Part shown: positions 20,753 through 34,800 of the stretch, one piece after another
Layout of the letters: each line of letters begins with the position of its first letter
Numbering within the stretch: position 1 is the stretch's first letter
Assembly (NCBI GenBank): GCA_027574665.1
Contig: CM050659.1
Span: 24,901,001-24,965,000 of the forward strand
Length of the DNA: 64,000 nt
Direction of reading: 5' to 3'
Origin: Rhynochetos jubatus
Taxonomy: Eukaryota; Chordata; Aves; Eurypygiformes; Rhynochetidae
The notes under the pieces: model-generated
The model's input: only the letters and a program-made list of their open reading frames with translations
Databases searched by the model: none
What the model was told of the DNA's origin: nothing
Translations under genes and position numbers: made by a program

Positions 20753-22764
20753 AAGGGGCTGTATCAGCTTCTCCCCCTCCCTGTGTCCCCCGGGGGGTGA
20801 GTCTGCATTACCCTAAATGCAGGGAGTGTCCTGTAGGAAGCACCCTGCAGGGATGCCAGGGAGGGGGGGATGCTCATGCAGATGCTGGGCATAGCGGCTC
20901 TCCCCCGGGGCCTGAGTGGGAAGAGTGGGAGGCGGTCCCTCAGGAACTCAGACAGGTGAAACATTCTGGAGGGGAGATTGCTGGGGACCTGCGTGAACAA
21001 ATCCTTAGGGAATGCTTCTCTAGGGAGGCAATGGGCAAATGCCCAGTGGATTTTTGTTTAGTGATCCTCCAGGAAGGTTTGGGTTTAGTGCTGGGGCACT
21101 GGGAGTGCTGATGTGGAAAGCTCTGAAACTGACTTCCACACTGAGGTCCCCCGTGGTGTTAAAGAAACAACAAACAAACCCTTGCTGCCTGCATGTCTGG
21201 TCCTGCTGCTTAAATCTTGCTGCTGGTGTTCACTTTGCTGGAGGGGGCTGGAGTCCTGGAGCAGAGCTCTGGCATCATTCCAGGGGTGCTTTTCAGCAGC
21301 GAATGTTTCTGTTCTTGTCAAGCTCTCTGGTGCTGCTGATCTCTGAACATCATCATATCCTTTACCCTCTCCAGGCTGATATTCCCCAGTTTTAACCCCT
21401 GGCACAACTAGTGGAGCGATGGACAGTAAGGAGAGCAAATGATGGAGCTGGCACCTCCCCTGCCCACTGCTCAGTTCCTGTCTTACGGGCAGTCTGAAGT
21501 GATGCTCCCTTGGCATGGGAAAACTTTGAAGCAGTGGGGTGAAAAGCCCCATTTTTCCCATACTTTTGTCAGTGGTCCCCACCCCAGACCCGTACCAGCC
21601 CAGGAGGATTTATGGGTAATCCCCATGCCACAAAACCTCCAGCAATTCCAGGCTGGATCCCACCAAACCCTTTGCAAAGGGCTAGAAAACACGAATTGAT
21701 TGATTATCTGCCTGTGGATGTGCCCGTTTGCAGCCACATCCCTTCCCACCTGTCAGGATGGGCTGTGGAGGAATAGGCTTGCTTAAAGCACATGGGGTGC
21801 CAGGATTCTTCCTTCCCGTGGAGGAGGGGATGGCTTGGAAAGCATCTCTGCGCTGCAAAGCCAGATCGCTGCTGTTCCCACGAGCCCACGCTGACCCTGC
21901 GCTTGGTGTTCTCTTGCTCCTAATGTTCTTATCAGCTGGGGCCAACTGGAGTCAAGCTGGGGGGGGGATGACAGGGCGTTTGCAGCTCTGACTTCTGAGG
22001 CATGGGGAGCTTCTTGACAGGAGTCACAAATAGGAAGGGATGCTTGCCAGCTTCTTCTCTTTGAAGGTTGTCTGTTATGTCCTAGTGTCAAGCCTGAGCA
22101 TGTATGTGACTTCCTGCTTGACATGTGATAAACTGGAGCTTGCAGGGAGCAGAAGCCTCTTGTTGCATTCAGATGCCTTAAAAGAAGGCCCTGGCTGCAA
22201 GCTGTCAGGGTTCGTGGGTGCAGGAGGCCTTTAGGGAGGTCCCAGAAACTGGATATCTCTGAGCACCAAAGGTCTTGCTGAAAAGAGTGTGATAGGAGGA
22301 TGTTGATCCGGACCTTGGTGGAAAGAGGGCTTGTTTCTCCAGAGACCCCACACATCCTAAGGATTCCCCAGATACGGGGGGAAGCATCTACAAGGCATTA
22401 GACTGGTGTTCCAGCCAGCTTGGTGTTGCCAGTGAGATGCAAAGGGCTGAGCGGTATCCAGCCTTCAGCGCTGCCTTGCAGGTCTGTACGTACAGGTGCA
22501 GTAAAGCTCTGGACAGCAAATTATGTGACAACAGCATTCTGTGTTGCATCTACTACATTAGGGCCTTTTGAAGATTTGGGTTAACCTGGGTTTTCTGAGT
22601 CTCCCCACACGCTTGGTTTTTGTCACAACTGGAGCCCCCTGTGGAAGCGGTCTAGGTTGGGTGACAAGGCTCCTCTTGTCCCCGTTGGGACTTGCGGTTT
22701 GCAGCGAGAGCAAATCCAGTAACAGTGTGTGTGCAGCGCTCCTGGAAGGCGAGGCACCCAACAT

Positions 22765-22838
22765 TGTTCTTTGCCGAGCTTGGGTTTGAACCTGCGTCTT
22801 CCTGCTGTGAGCCTGGCGCTCTGCTCAACTTGGTGTGG
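22765..22838 (-). repeat. MIR-like SINE relic
   Basis: gggtttgaacctgcgtcttcc, followed by 'gagcctggcgctctgctcaac', resembles, in reverse, the tRNA-derived head of MIR-type SINEs (B-box-like region). It is too degraded to delimit well. Confidence 0.35.
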
Positions 22839-25800
22839 AGTTCTCTGTGGGAAGAGGGACTGTGGTGGCAGGAGGATGAGAAAGGCCTGTTTGGAACAGC
22901 TCGGGATGCTTGTTCCTCAGGTGGGTGAGTTGTCATTGTGTGAGTGTTGTTCTTACGAAGTGTAGAACACAAGCGAGACGGCTGGCTGGGCCCAGTGCAG
23001 GGGGACAGGTGAAGGGGGGTGTTGCATTCCAAAAAGTGTGGAAAACAGACAAAACTCGCAGTATCAGAGAAAACATCCCCGGGTATCCAGTAACAAGAAA
23101 TCCTCAAGCCTTGCCCTGATAATGGAGCCCTGCAGCTGAACGGGGGCTGCTGTGCAGATCTGTCCTCGAAACCCGCTTTCCCTGTGCCAGGCATGGCTGG
23201 GTGATGGATGGCAGCCAACCAAACAGCGGCACGAGATGGAAAATAGATCATTGTAAGGATGATAGCTGTATCCTGTCAATAAAAGTAAATAGCATGGATA
23301 TTTCGGTCTGTCGTCTTCTGGGAAACTGGAGGGAGGCTTCTGGCTCAGTGGGGTGTGACAGGTACAGGATAAAACCCACCCCTAAGGCCAGCTTGTCTTC
23401 ATGCATTCAGAAAGTAGCCGCATCCTCTCTGGGTCCCCCCCGAAGTTTATTCCCTGGCTGGGTTTGACTTCGGCAGGGGTAGAGCTGAGCAGACCAGTGA
23501 CATACCCTGCCAGACGACGCAGCAGGTTTTAACAAGGCGCGTGGGGCGTCTGGGTGTGGGACAAACGGGAGGTGTGCTCGCTCTGTGGGCGTGAGCTGAC
23601 CTTGCACCACAACGTGTACTAGCGGCTTATTGCTTTAGCGTGCGCCTCTAACTTTTGAAGACTCGGCACTAATAACTGTGCTGCCTTAATGAGGGTGTGT
23701 GAGTTGGGCCGATGGATCCAGAGGCGATTCCTGCTGGGGAATCTTGTAGCTCTCTGTCTTCCTCAAGGAAACAGCAGTATGATGTTTACCTGTGAGCACA
23801 GAGGGACCTGCCAGATGGCCCTTGTTGCAAATATCTTACTTGGAAGCGTAGAAAAGGGAGTGAAACTTAGTACATGGACACAGAAATGTTATTTTTGCCA
23901 GCATCCCTTCATCTGGGTGTTATGTCACAAGGTGCATTTCCCTGAGCTGTTCTGGGAACAATCTCATATGAACCCCTGCTGGAAGCACTGATGCTGTTAG
24001 CTAGCACGTCTGGCTAAAGGCGGGCTGCTGTGCCTGGCAGCAGAGCTGGGATGTAAGGATTATATTCATCTCCCTTTACCAGCTCTTGGACTGAATTCTA
24101 TATATTCTTGGCTTTAAAACTGACAATATCCTGGGGCTTCACAAAGCTGAGCAAACTCTCCTGCCCTGTGCAACTGCTTTTAAAGGATCCTTTGTGTATT
24201 CCCGTGGTAACCCTAGTAATTTGAAAGAAAAAGTGGGTTTGGGGTTTTGTTCAATGGCTGAATGTTGTTTATTATCTTCATACATTTTTGGGGATCTGTT
24301 TCATTTGAGCAGTTCAGACCAAGAACTGGAAGACGTGAGTATTTTGACGTCAGGAACAAAGCCAGTTAAAGTAGATCCTAGCACTGCCAGCACGGGCGTA
24401 GATCCGGCCACGAAGAATCTGGGGAGATCACCAGATCCTCCTGTGATCTTGCCAGCATGGGACTTGGAGGCTGGCTGCTCAGCTGGTGCAAATCCTCCTT
24501 GACCTTGGCAGGAGAATGCCATCAGGGGAGCCGTGGTACCCAGAAGCTCAGTGGTAAAATCTGGACTATTTCCTGGCCTCTCCTGCCTTTGGTTCCCTCA
24601 GTCGGCTTCACAGGCTTCTGAGAAAAGCTTGGACAGATGGGTTATTGCTCCTGAAATAGCTGCAGATAATTACATAAAGATTAATGGCCTCTTCTTGAAG
24701 AGCCACCAGTGCAGGCTTCATCTTCTTCAAGTACTGTTGACCTTTCCAGGAAATGGGAACGAGGAAACAGTGGGAGATGGGTTGAGTAAACAATATGTAA
24801 CTTAGACTCTTTAAAATTATGGGTAGAGCAAGACCGACGTGATTCCCCGTGTCCAGACCGTACCACCCCCCTCGCCGCAGCTTGCAGACACGCGGGGTTA
24901 GTTGGCTGTTTACCAGGAATTAAGTCAGAAAGGGTGAAGTGCAAAATGCCTCGTAGGCACTGGAAAAACGCATTGGGAATAAGAGGAGGCAGCGGAAAAC
25001 ACGTGTGTATCACCTCCCCTAACTTCTGATAGAGGACACATTCTTCCTATACTCTGAACTTTGGTTATCCCTGGGGAAAGTGCATAAAATCAAGGATGCA
25101 GTGAGGAACTTGAGGCCACCTTCACCTTGGGCTTTGCCGATAACTGGTGACTTCCAACAACTTGGCAGCGAGCTCAGGGATGAGCTGTGAATAACCAGAA
25201 TTTAACGTAGGTGGTGGCTAACTTAAACTGGCCTGTGCCAGCTTGTGCTGCCTTCAAAGTCGCCCTTTGAAACTGGACCCTGCTAGAAGAAAAGCAGTTT
25301 CATGAATGCCATCAAAGAAAATCCAGAAGTCTCTGCCCCTGGAAGTCCCCAGGGAAGTCTCTAGCTGATGGTGGCAGCCTTGAAGGTCGGCAGCCCCTTG
25401 GTGTGTGACTGTCTTCTCCAGGCCAGGCATTGGGCACTTGGATTCGGTGTCCCCAAAACAGTTTGAGAAAGAGGTGGCATGAACCTTCTCATCCTCATGA
25501 GCATTTACCTTCCTGCTGCAAGGTAATCCTGAAAGAGGCGGAAGAAGCATTTAGTGCACAGGCAGAAAGGTGGCTTTATAAATTAACTACCAATTAAAAA
25601 TCAGTTCATCCACAGAAGTAAACATTCCATTTAAATGCCCCAAGTTTGTCTTCATGCCAAGAGCAAGATAAAGTCCTCAGTTCCATTCCTGAACTTAATG
25701 CCACTGGCCTCCTGGTCCCTTTGTAGCCCTGGTAGCTATCCTAAATGTCCCCCTCGTTACGCTGGAGTGACTATTCCAGCCAGAGTGGCTGGCTTGTCCT

Positions 25801-27834
25801 TGGTGGCTTCATGCTGGAGGGATCGGCTGAGGGAGGCAACGTGAAATACTCCCCCCCCCCGTCTGGGGCGAGTCAAGTGACGGGGTGTACGGAGGGGCTC
25901 AGAGGAGGTTTTCATCCTGCTGGAGTGGAGCTGGAATAGTAGTAATAATGGGGGATGGGGGGTTGGGCATCACAAAAAAAGGAGTTGCCTTGTAAATCAA
26001 GGATGGCCTGGAGACGCAGCCCAGTCACGCGTGTTAGGGCTGACTGGTTTCATGTGAGGCTCCTCAATGGGGTCTCTGTGTGGAGGAGACAGTGGCTCTC
26101 TGTGGAGGGCTGCATGTCCCAGGAGAGCTGCTGGGTCACAAGTGCCGCATGTGACTGGAGACTGTCACCCCAGCGCGGGGCCCACCGTGGCTGATCCATC
26201 TTGATGGTGGAGTTAAGGACAGCGTGTGTGGACATCCTCTCAGGAAGCCTTTCCCTAACTCCTACAAGCAGGAGAGTTAGAGAAGGAAAGGAATTATTTT
26301 TTGGAGGGTTTCATGTTAAAAGCGCTCCTGAGGTTCTGTCTTAGGCTGTTAAAGTGGTGTTTTCTGGGGAGCTTTGTGGGCTCCAGCACACAGCAGCTGT
26401 GCAACATGGTTCCTGCTGCTATAGACTGCCAAGGACAAGGCTTTTCTTGTGGATGCTCCTCATTTGTCACCCGCCGTTCCCCTTGGGGACTTCAGATGGA
26501 AAAGCAGCATATGGGCAGTAGTCGACGCGCTCTGTTTTGCTGCTAAACATCTGGTGGGAGGTTCCTTTATGCCAAAATGTGTCTCCACCAATGAAAGCAC
26601 CACGGACCCTGAAAACCCTCACTTTTCTAGCAGGGGAGCCAGGCCTGTGTGCTCTGACAGCCTCTGGAAGGAAGGACCTGGTTCGGAGAGCTGGGATGCC
26701 ACAGGAGTCCCACCACCCATCTGTGAGCAGGTCAGATGGGGAAGGAAAGGGCACCAGCAGATTAAGTGGAAGTGCAAGAAAGGTGTCTTCGTGCTGTGAC
26801 GTAAAGCTAGAGGGGAAACCAACACTTCCTACACTGAGCCAGGAGCTTTATCGAACTACCCGGATCTTTCTGGACCCCTTTCTGCCTCCTTCACTGTAAA
26901 TTACTATCAGTCTTCTCTGCTCTTCCTCACCTGCTCTTCCTCATGTGTAAGAAATCTTATGCAACAGGGGATCCCAGAAAGCTCCTCGTCCCTCACCTTG
27001 CCTCCACCCACAATTGTCCACCTCCTTCTTCCAGCCCGCTGTGCTGAAGATGTCTTGGCACCCAGAGCATGCATCCATGGGACGTTTCTCCTATGGCAGG
27101 GTGCAGCCTGCCAAACTTGGGCAAGTAGTTTATCTCTCCTGGAGTAGATTCCCTCCCCCAGAGTAAGAGCCTGCCTGCAGTCAGTGGAGGCAGGATGAAG
27201 TCTTGGAAGATCTGAGTGAAATACTCTCTGCATAAGATTAGGCAAAAGTTGGTATTAGAAAAACTGAATCCTGCAGCCGGGTGCTTGCTCCCCATCCTGT
27301 GCAGTTCCATGTTATCCCAGTTGTGGAGGTGGTGTCAATACTGACTGGGTAATCCTCCCCTGGTGGTGGATTAGTCAGGGCTTTCCTACTGTCACTCCCT
27401 AGGATGTGCCTGCTATGCCAGAGCTGTACTGGTCCCTGGCATCACCTATTTTCAGGTAACTGAGATCCTACCCCTGCTTGCTAACCAACGGGACCTCTTG
27501 ATCTACTGGCCCTTCACCACACACTCTTGAAGGCTGAATGACTTTAGGGGTGTAGAATAAGGTGGTGGGAACACCATCCTCCCAACATCCCACCTAGCCT
27601 GCAGTTTTCGGGGGTGCTGCTGTAGCTGTGCCTGGTGCACGCGGAGCTGCGGGATGTGGAGTAAAGGGCTTTCGCTGGTGGAGGGCTGAGATGAGCCCCC
27701 AGTGCTTTCCACTTGAGGAGGTGAAAGCAAGAGCAGAATAACAATCCAAGATAAACTGATTCACCCTCCTAAACTTCAATGGGACAGTGGCATTGCTCGG
27801 AGGGTGAACTGGGTCCTCTCTGTTTATTTTAAGC

Positions 27835-28100
27835 TGAAAGCCAAAATGATCATGCTAGTAACTTAAAAGAAAAGTTTGTTTCTGTGTTCTGCTAATTAAC
27901 AGCCTCTGAGAGGCACCCAGAACCTATCTCTGGGGCTCAGAGTGTTGCAAAAACATGGAAAGGTTAATTGAAGGCAATGGGAAAACAAGAATCCCAGCTT
28001 TAACCTTCTTGGTCTGCCCTTGTTATGCTAACAGCATGGTGCAGGCAGATTTAATGACTCCTCATTACCCTGCTACCTAATTAACCTTCTGCCCTGAAAC
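27835..28100. promoter_or_regulatory. AT-rich block, possible conserved non-coding element
   Basis: Contains ctgctaattaacagcctctg, ttaatgactcctcattaccc and acctaattaacc within about 200 bases: several TAATTA or ATTA cores in a region without repeats or coding capacity. Conservation is assumed from composition only. Confidence 0.3.
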
Positions 28101-31034
28101 ACAGAGAATCTAAAAAAGAACCTCGGTGCCCAGGAACCCCTTCTGCCAGCAGCCCCCAGGGTTAAAGGAGACCTCTCCAGCATTGCCAGGTTCAAATCCC
28201 TGCATGGCTTCCAAATGATTCCTGTTAAGCAGAGAAGGGCAGTGCTTTGGTGTCTCTCTGCAGTGGGATGGCTTCGTGGCAGTGAGCAGTGTTGGCTGCA
28301 GGGCGATCTCTTTGCCCATCATCCCCGATGCTGAGAAGGGAGCAGTGTGGTTCTCAGGAATAGTCCTGTAAGGTAGCAGGCAGGTCCTGGTTAACGGAGC
28401 AAAAATTGTTACCTGTTGCTTTTGCTGGATTGGCTTTTGTTTTCCTTCTTAGCCCAAATGCTGCTGGCAGGTGAAACTCCTTGGTTTCACCTCCTTGATG
28501 CCTGGTGCTGGGCATTGGCTTGGCAAGCATTGGTTTGTCCTGTTCTCATTCAGCTCATGCCTTTGGGGATCAAACTTAGAGCCACAACTGTCTTGGGTAT
28601 AACTTAGCTAACGGGCACACCCTGTGAGATGGATCGCTGGCAGTCACTTCTTCAGGCTCTGGCATGGTATCAGCTGTGCCCACAGATACTGTCCGGTCTG
28701 TAATCAGAAATCCATGGGGCGTTAATGCAACCTCCTGCTGCTCGGGATGGGGAGGAGATCCAGCTTCCAGGTGAGGTGGCAGTTTCACAGGGTGACTTCC
28801 ACGGGAGTCATAGCTGCAGTCAGAAAGGTCTCTCTTTTCCCATGACAGTCAAGGTGATGACAACCAAGCGCAGGCTGTGTGGACGCAGCAGGTTGTGGTC
28901 AAGATGCTGAGACCCATGCTTTCAACAGAGCTGTTGGGAGCTGCCATTGCTTGGTGGGCTCTGGCCCTGCCTCTGAGGGGTGAAGGTTTTGTTGGAGACG
29001 CCAAATGAGACCAGTCAGTATCTTCGTGGCTTTTGTTACAGGAATTATGGGGGTTCTTCCCTTGGTATTTCAGCCAGGGACAAGACAGTGAGTGTGGAGA
29101 GGGAGTGTGACACTGTGACCGCAGTCTTCAGCAGGACAGGTGTTGAACACCTGGGTTCATGTTCTCTCTCTTTCTAGGAGCAGCTGGGCAACCAGGGACG
29201 CTTTGGGGCAAAACACGGGCAGTGGAGAGAGAGAAGGAGCAGGAGCGTCTCACTGGGCCACAGCCACGGGATGGGAGAAAAATGCAGCCGCCAAAACTCA
29301 AGTGAGATAATGTCACCCCCAGCCCTCCTTGAAGTGCAATGGTCTGCGAGGCTTATCGCCGCTTTACTGGCAGTACATGAGTCTCCTTTGATGTGTCAAC
29401 GAACTGCAGAGGAGAAAGGACTTTTTGGAGTTCATTCTCCAGGAACGTTTACCCGGAGTTGAACTTCTTTCCAAGCCACTGGTTTGCTCATATCCTGCTT
29501 GTCTGTGTGGAGAGATACGGGGTCGTTGGCACAGGCTGACCGCGCTGCTCTAAGTCCCAGTGCCTGTGGTATGTGCGTCTGTGGTGGACTGGGATGGAGG
29601 CCGCGCGCGGGGTGCGTGAGAAGGGTGGTGCAACAACTCCTTCTGCATTTCTTCTCTCTCCCTTCCTGGAAAATATTAATGTTGTTGCTACCAAACAGTG
29701 ACAAAATGACTCCCAAGGCCAACTGCTTGGGCTGCAGGGGTGATGGCAATGGCAACGGCAACAAACTGAAGGGGTCCCAGCCCCATATACCCCCTGCTTC
29801 CTTCCCATGTATTCTGGTGGCAGGAGAGGACACTGGCAGGAGTGTGCAGGCTGCTGCTGCTGATCTTTTTGGTGTCCTGACGTGGCTTGGCTGTCTTTGG
29901 TGTCCTGTCAGCTACGAGTGCTTGGTCTTTCCCTTCATGCTTGTGTGTCTCTGACTTAGGGATGTGATCCCGCAGCATCAGGAGGTGCTATACTGGGCGG
30001 GCAGGGCTGTGTCAGGTGTAACAGAAGAAATGTCTCTGCTCTTAGTGTGGCCCTTTATGCCTGGACATGGGTCACTGGTGAGCTGCCTGCTGAGAGGATG
30101 GAGGACCCATCCCTGTGTGGCAGCTGTCTAGGAATAAGGGGGGTCTTCAGGTTCTCTCTGTGGATGAGGCAGCCTGGAGTCTCCCACACCTGCCAGTGAC
30201 TGCTGCTCCAAAGTGATGGAGCTGCTTGGTGCAGGGCTGGGGATGGTGAGAGGCTGAGACTGGCCACTGGTGTTGTTCGGACACCTCTGTGAAGGGCCAC
30301 TGAGGAGCTGGCAAACACCCCTCTACCCATGCCCATGGCAGGGCCGTGAGAGCAGGACATGGGGTGGAAGATAGTGCCTTGTAGACCATCTCAAGCTGGA
30401 GGACAAAGAGGTCTGGAGGGTGTGCAGGAACTGATGGGGTCCTTGAGGGACCAGCTGCTGTGCCATGGGTACCAGGCGCTAAGCCGAAGTGGAGCACATG
30501 GGAAGACTCTTCCCCTCCCTTTCCCATGTAGCTGGAAGAGCCACTCTGTGCCTGTGGTGGTGGGAACTGGAGTGATGGTTGTGTGAAGAGCCCTTCCCTC
30601 CCCCTCAGGAAATGGGATGCTGCCAGAGCTATTTTGAGACTGGTGCTGCTTGTTTTGGCCCTGACTTGGCTGTGTTGGTCATCACCTCGTGCAGGTAGTT
30701 ATTTTTGGTCTTGATAGGAATTAACTTCCTGATGGGAAAAATTATGTAGGAGGGAAAGGGAGCTTGACTTGGTGTTCCTGAGCCCAAAAATGATCTCTGG
30801 CTGCTTCTTGGCTTCCCAGGACTTTCCAGCAGTGACTGGAAGCATGGAGAAGAGGGTGTCCTTGTCCCATGAGGCACTGGGGAAGCAGGAGCACAATCTC
30901 ACTTGCTGGTGACCACTGCATTCCCTTGCTTGGGCTGGATTTGGCCCACTAGGTCTCCCTTGAAGCCCTGTCTCGCTTAGGAGGGGACTGGTTGCCTTCC
31001 TGGTGCACTCAAGTGATGGTTGTCTGCTCGGGGC

Positions 31035-31354
31035 GGCTACAAGAAAGCTGGGGGAGGGCTTTTCCCAAAAGCAGGGAGTGACAGGACAAGGGGTAATGGG
31101 TTTAAAATGAAAGAGGGAGATTGAAATTGGCCATCAGGGAGAAATTCTTCCTGCAGAGGGTGGGGGGCACTGGGACAGGTTGCCCAGAGAAGCTGTGGGT
31201 GCCCCATCCCTGGGAGTGTCCAAGGCCAGGCTGGATGAGGCTTGGAGCAACCTGGGCTAGTGGAGGGTGTCCCTGCCCATGGCAGGGGGTGGGGCTGGGG
31301 AAGCTTTAAGGTCCTTTCCCACCCAAACCATGCTGTGATTCCACGATTCTGTGG
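31035..31354 (+). mobile_element. CR1 LINE, 5'-truncated copy
   Basis: It begins at ggctacaagaaagctggggg, runs through 'ggacaaggggtaatggg', 'gggacaggttgcccagagaag', 'gccaggctggatgaggc' and 'gtgtccctgcccatggcagg', and ends at the CR1 3' tail (ccaaaccatgctgtgattcc). It has no coding domain. It is near-identical by eye to the copy at 59322-59690, so the two belong to one young subfamily. Confidence 0.92.
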
Positions 31355-31639
31355 CTGGACCGCTGAGTTACAAACCCAGCTTGCTTGCCCTGCGGTGGGA
31401 GGCTCCGCTTTGCACCGGCGCTGGTTGCTGGGGACCCTGTCCCAAGTCCCCAGCCCAGAGGGAGAAGGCTTGCCATCCTTGTGCTACCAAAGCACCGGAG
31501 CCAGCACAGCTCTTCCTGCCTGTGCCTGCTGGTTCCTGGGCTGCTGCCTGCGCTCCAGCCTCAGGGCAAGGGGCCGGTGTTGGCCAGAAGATGGTGCTGG
31601 TAGGAAAGTGATTAAAGACCTTGCTCCACTCCTGATGGT

Positions 31640-31800
31640 AGGGCAGACTTTATATATATTTATTTTCCCCTGCCTCCTTCCTATAAGAAACGCTGTAAAA
31701 ATAACTCAGCATGTTTAATGGTCCCGATCTACCCAGCGTGAGTTATTGCATCTCGCAGGTTACTGAGAGCTAAGCTGCAGTAACTCTAAACCTGCGAGGC
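31640..31800. promoter_or_regulatory. Possible conserved element with a perfect 10-bp inverted repeat
   Basis: ctcgcaggtt (31752-31761) and aacctgcgag (31789-31798) are exact inverted copies around a 27-base centre that can add an AGAG/CTCT helix. The flank (ataactcagcatgtttaatgg) carries a MARE/AP-1-like TCAGCA half site. It lies in an AT-rich island (tatatatatttatttt) in GC-moderate surroundings. Function unknown: a structured RNA or a protein-binding palindrome are both possible. Confidence 0.3.
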
Positions 31801-34800
31801 GAAGGCTGCTTCTGGGCAGAGGATTCTCTGGGCAACTAATGGAAGCATAACCCTGATTGATAATGGTTTTAGGGTTATTTATTTCTCCCCAGGATCCTTC
31901 CCATAACATCCTCCTGAATGGTTGGGCCAGGCTTGTCCTGCACTGGGGTAACTCTGGGGATTCCCCCCAAAAATAGGAAATGGAGGAGGGGGGGCATTCT
32001 GGGGAAGGTCCTTTGTGGGGTGGGGGGGTCCTCGCTGTGAAAAAGCAGGAATTGTTTCTTTCTGCTGCAGCTTTGGGCATGCCTGTGCCGTACCAGCCTT
32101 CTGGGGGTGACTTCCCTCTGCAGCAGGCTCTGGAGCCCCACCAGCATCCCTGGTCTATCCACTCACTGTGGCTGCTCTGATTCTCCTGCTGCCTGGCAGT
32201 GTCTGCAGGGATCCCAGCTCCTGGTGCAGGGGGCTAACCTGCCCCTGTGCCCAGGGAAGAAGCGGTGAAGCCATCAGTTATCCCTGTGAGTTATCCCATC
32301 AGCTCCTTTCCTCCTCCCATTGCACCTACAGCTGGGCTTGCTGGTACCTGAGGTGCTGGCAACCCACTATAGCCTTGAGCAGGAGAATCCCTGGGGCAGC
32401 AGGATTGTAGGGACTAAACCTTATGGTTCTGCTGACCTTTGGAGGTGCACTCCTGGAAGTTGCTGGGGATGAAGCAGCCCCCTTCTCTGCACTTCCCAGA
32501 TGCCAGCACCCAGCCTGTAACCCTGCTGTAGATGGGGTGTGTTTCTGGCTGTCAAAGTCCCCTCAAGCAGTTGTATTTGTATCAGAGCCGAGCTGTGCTT
32601 TACTCCCAGCACCGTGCTGGTCCATCGCATCCTCAGCCTGCTCGTGGCACTTCTGTGACTGTCTGGCGGCCCCTACCAAAAGCAGAGCTTGCTGCATCTG
32701 GAGCTGCTGCACAGGGGCTGGTTTCTGTGCTGGGACTGTTATTCTGGTATTCCAAGCTGGGACAATTTAAAGGAGGGATTTCCAGCAAGTTAGGAGTGAG
32801 ACTTGCAGTTTGCTGGAGCGTGCGGCAGAATCCCACTACCAGGAGGAAGCTGCTTTAGGATCGCTCTCACCAGGGATAATGTGCTCAAGTGCTCACCAGG
32901 AATAAAGGCGCCTTTGTGAGTGTGATGGTGGATCAGGGACTTGGGCATGAGCAAATTCCTTCTGTCTCCTGGTGGGTACAGATGTTTTCCCCTTTCTCCG
33001 GGGGGGAAAAAGCAGCGGATGCGGTAGAAGTGCCCTGTGTCCCTCGTGCCCTGGGGATCTCTACACGTCTCTGGGGTGTGCTGGGGCTCAGAGTTTCCTA
33101 AGGGCCTTGGAGAGGTGGTTTCGGGGCTCCAAGTCTCTAGCTCCCATCCTGCAAAACGGAGCAGTAACTCTGCTCCTGGGACAGCCAAAAGTCTTGCTGT
33201 GATATGCCAACCCCGTGGTCTCTAGGGCCAGGTGCTGTTGCTGGTAGTGCAAGGACCTTTCCAGTGTTGTCCATCCCTCCCTTGGCTACTGGGGGTCAAG
33301 CAGCAGGGCCAGAGCTGGGCTTGCTGCAGTAACAGCCCAGCAGCGACCACAGCTTGGTCCTGGAGGTGAAAGGCTGAGCTGAGCCAAATCTGGTTTATAT
33401 TCTCTACACATCCAAGAATCCCAGTTCACAGAGGGGCAATGGGCTTCTTCCCAGCCTGAGTAATGCCAGCATTTGGGATTCTGCCCTTTGAATGGCAGGA
33501 TTCACCCACAAACCTGCAGGGAAGAGGGTCTGGCTCCTCTGGAAGGGTGTTATGGGATGGGAAGGGCTGGAATTTATTCTGAGCTCATCAGAGAATTAAA
33601 TCATTATCCTCCAGGATGAGGATTTATGGTTATGGCTCTCAAAGCCCACTGCACAGGTCAGGTGAGTGGGTGGGAGCCGATCCTGGGTGCTGTGCTGCAA
33701 GGGGAGCCGGTAGAGAGGGGATTGGCCTTGCAGGCGTCTCTGGGGCAGGAGCTCCTACAGGACCATTGTCCCTTCTGGAGGGGGGATACTCAGTTTGGAC
33801 ATTCTTTCAACTGCAAACTGTCTCCACTGGGATCCCCGAGCCTATTATAGACTGATTAAATATTAAAACAATTCATTTTGTACTTAAACTGTTCCGAAGG
33901 CTCCTGCTGACGATGACTTTGAAGTCTGCGGCGAAAGGGGTTGCTCTTGTTTTCTCCCCTCCATCCACACCTTTCCCCAGGCAGGAAGGGGAGGGTGAGC
34001 CCTGGCCAGGTCTGGCTCTCCCAGTGCCAGGAGGTAGGTGTGGGGGGGTGAAACCACCCCCCTGCATCCTTTGATCTCTCCAGGAACTGAGCCTCTATGT
34101 GTGGGTGCAAAGCTTCTTTTGGCCTTGGTAACGCCGAGCCATGTGGCCTCCCACCCCCCAGGTTTGTGGGGTGCTGCGGGTGGCAACATGCGTGCTGCAT
34201 GGAGTAACACCTCCCTGCAAAGTGCTCAGCAAGGGAGGTGTAGATGCAGCCTGGGAGGGCAGGATGGCTTACTGTGAGTATCTCCCACCAGTTTTGGGGT
34301 TTTTTTAACCCAAAATACCTGGCTCTGCACCAAAGGAACTGGGGATGGGGACATGTGAGAGGCACCCAGCCACCAGGGGTGACCATGACAGTCCCTTCAA
34401 GGGGTGGAGCTGACCGATTTAGGTGAGCCTAGGGATTGTCCATCTCTGGACTGAGCTGCGTCTGGGGCCAGCCTGGCCTGTGGCCGTTTCTCCTCCCTGG
34501 CCACAGCGTCTCTGTGCTGGCTCTGTCACCCTCGGCATCACCTGGAAGGAGCAAGAGGACCAGGTCCTGGCATCTCAGACAACCCCACGCCTTGTGCCCC
34601 AGCATCTCCTGCTGCAGCAGTGGGAAGAGGAGGATGATTCCTGGGAGACAAGGGCTTGCTCATGGGCTGCTGGGGGTGAGGTCCAGGGTGGGACCCCCAC
34701 CCCTGGAAGGATGCTTGAGCACCTGGAGGGCTCAGGGCTTAAATTTCAAGCTGCACCCTGCCCGCCTGGTCCCAGCCCAGGAGCCGGATTGGAGAAGTGC

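Larger units (their letters stand above)
19229..31034. other. Long gene-free interval
   Basis: Nearly 12 kb without any supported exon. Noted within it are an ACCC repeat at 20046-20061, a paired homeodomain core at 20731-20750, a MIR-like relic near 22770-22835, and AT-rich, possibly regulatory blocks around 24210-24300 and 27835-28100. The open frames are short and lack consistent splice signals. Confidence 0.35.

Noticed and set aside
28110-28330. Possible tRNA from ggttcaaatccctgc near 28188
   Set aside because: Only a B-box-like string is present; no A box or cloverleaf could be built around it.
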